DNA of 7,110 bases from Bacteroidota bacterium (GTDB lineage Bacteria; Bacteroidota; Bacteroidia; Bacteroidales; B18-G4), in assembly GCA_003648575.1 (NCBI GenBank), contig QMPN01000148.1, positions 1 through 7,110 on the forward strand. Reading direction: 5' to 3'. Made by a program: the position numbers and the translations under genes. The notes below the pieces were generated by a model. That model ran no database searches, was not told where the DNA came from, and saw only the letters and a list, made by a program, of their open reading frames with translations. Positions 6,070-7,110 of the stretch are shown here, piece by piece. The stretch's first letter is position 1; each line of letters starts with the position of its first letter.

Positions 6070-7110
6070 ATGAAAACTTTATCCAATATCACACAACAGG
6101 AATCATTTCCAGGATTATCTTTCTTTCTTGCTGTTTTTTCAATGTTAAGCTTGGTAGTAGTTTCCTGTAATTTCCAGTCAGGCAGTGAATCCGATGCTAT
6201 AAGGAAAAAGTATTCCCTGAATAAGAATTGGGATTTCTCCCTGGTAGCCCGACCCCATACTCCTGCCATCCAGGTGGACCTTCCCCATACATGGAATGCC
6301 ACTGATACTTTAAATGAAGAGGGTGCTTACCTGAGATCCACTGGGATCTACAGAAAAGAGCTGATACTTGACAAAAAGTTTATCGGAAAGCGATTGTTCC
6401 TACGCTTTGAGGGATCAAACCAAGTGACCGACGTTTATGTGAATTCCTTACATATCGATCGTCATCAGGGTGGATATACAGGTTTTACGGTTGAAATTAC
6501 CGATCATGTTAAGCTTTCTGGTGCCGAGCCGAATATGCTGGAGGTTCGTGTGAATAATGAATTTAACAAGCAGATTCCGCCGCTTTCTGCCGATTTTACT
6601 TTTTATGGCGGGATTTACCGGGATGTCTGGCTTGTGGTAAGCGATCCGATTCATGTCACCCTGCTGGATTTTGGATCGGAAGGACTGTATATAAGCACTC
6701 CAGGAGTTTCGGAGAAAGAAGGTAGGGTAGAGATCAGGGGATCCATAGAAAATCAGTCAGGAACGCAGGAAGAGCTTCTGCTTGTCTGCCGAATTACAAA
6801 AGATCGGGAAGAAGAGCAATGCAGAACAGAATCACAAATTACCATCAATTCGTACGGTCAGACTAATTTTTTACTTAAGCCTCCACCGCTTAAGCATCCA
6901 AAGCTCTGGTCTCCTGACAGCCCTTCTATGTACTTCATGGAAGTGGCATTGTACAAATCGGGAAAACTGATTGACAGGGTTGAATCCTCATTTGGATTCC
7001 GCTTCTTTAGTTTTCATCCGGAAAATGGATTTATGCTGAACGGGAGATCCCTCAAATTAGTTGGAACCAACCGTCACCAGGATTACAAAGGTCTTGGGAA
7101 CGCTCTCTCC
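6070..7110 (+). CDS. Glycoside hydrolase family 2 lipoprotein (probable beta-galactosidase type), N-terminal part; 3' end outside window
   Basis: The frame is open from ATG at 6070 to the last base, giving 347 residues of an enzyme that usually has 600-1000. The start is chosen because it yields a signal peptide and no in-frame ATG lies between it and a TAG at 6010-6012. The lipoprotein signal has a long polar n-region (1-16), hydrophobic core 17-31 and lipobox VVSC with C33 lipidated. The GH2 sugar-binding jelly-roll domain (about 47-190) shows LPHTWN (71-76), TGIYRKEL, FEGSNQVTDVYVN (113-125), GGYTGF and YGGIYRDVWLV (179-189). An Ig-like domain (about 192-311) ends in LWSPDSP and FGFRFF. 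The TIM barrel begins with GFMLNG, LKLVG and TNRHQDY (333-339); the NRH motif contributes an active-site His in LacZ-type enzymes. The acid/base and nucleophile glutamates lie beyond the window. GH2 also includes beta-mannosidases and beta-glucuronidases, so beta-galactosidase is the best guess, not proven. It is the only enzyme of the locus visible here. Confidence 0.92.
   Translation, partial: MKTLSNITQQESFPGLSFFLAVFSMLSLVVVSCNFQSGSESDAIRKKYSLNKNWDFSLVARPHTPAIQVDLPHTWNATDTLNEEGAYLRSTGIYRKELILDKKFIGKRLFLRFEGSNQVTDVYVNSLHIDRHQGGYTGFTVEITDHVKLSGAEPNMLEVRVNNEFNKQIPPLSADFTFYGGIYRDVWLVVSDPIHVTLLDFGSEGLYISTPGVSEKEGRVEIRGSIENQSGTQEELLLVCRITKDREEEQCRTESQITINSYGQTNFLLKPPPLKHPKLWSPDSPSMYFMEVALYKSGKLIDRVESSFGFRFFSFHPENGFMLNGRSLKLVGTNRHQDYKGLGNALS

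Noticed and set aside
6009..6302. Minus-strand open frame of 97 codons over the susD-GH2 spacer and GH2 start
   Set aside because: It is antisense to the GH2 signal peptide and jelly-roll start, which have clear family motifs, and its own translation shows no domain.
1..7110. CRISPR arrays, tRNA/rRNA genes, insertion sequences or phage genes
   Set aside because: No regularly spaced repeats, cloverleaf sequences, transposase motifs or terminal inverted repeats were seen. The coding genes fill nearly the whole window.

Overview
The window is part of a polysaccharide utilisation locus (PUL) from a member of the phylum Bacteroidota. Three things point there. The two complete genes are an adjacent SusC/SusD pair, which is diagnostic of that phylum. 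A hybrid two-component regulator (HTCS) precedes them. The translation starts lack Shine-Dalgarno sequences, and at least one follows an A-rich leader. Base composition is moderate and genus cannot be read from the sequence; the target glycan is also not determined.

Layout, all on the + strand: (1) positions 1-1175, the C-terminal part of an HTCS, from the end of its histidine-kinase ATPase domain through a receiver domain to an AraC-type DNA-binding domain; the gene begins before the window. (2) 1176-1320, a 145-base gap that should hold the susC promoter and regulator site; a weak Bacteroidota-type promoter and AT-rich inverted repeats are visible. (3) 1321-4374, a complete SusC-type TonB-dependent outer-membrane transporter. 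(4) 4375-4404, a 30-base A-rich leader. (5) 4405-5958, a complete SusD-type glycan-binding lipoprotein. (6) 5959-6069, a 111-base gap with a G-rich, C-poor stretch followed by a strong terminator-like hairpin. (7) 6070-7110, the N-terminal 347 residues of a glycoside hydrolase family 2 (GH2) lipoprotein, probably a beta-galactosidase-type enzyme, which runs off the window before its catalytic glutamates.

Inferred working model: the HTCS senses an oligosaccharide in the periplasm and activates the susC promoter. SusD captures glycan fragments at the cell surface and SusC imports them using TonB energy. The GH2 enzyme then removes terminal sugars. The hairpin between susD and the GH2 gene would let the binding/transport pair be transcribed more strongly than the enzyme.

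This is a recognisable PUL, and I see no evidence of a wholly new system. The points most worth a second look are the susD-GH2 hairpin, the contrasting lipoprotein sorting sequences of SusD and GH2, and the unassigned operator region upstream of susC.
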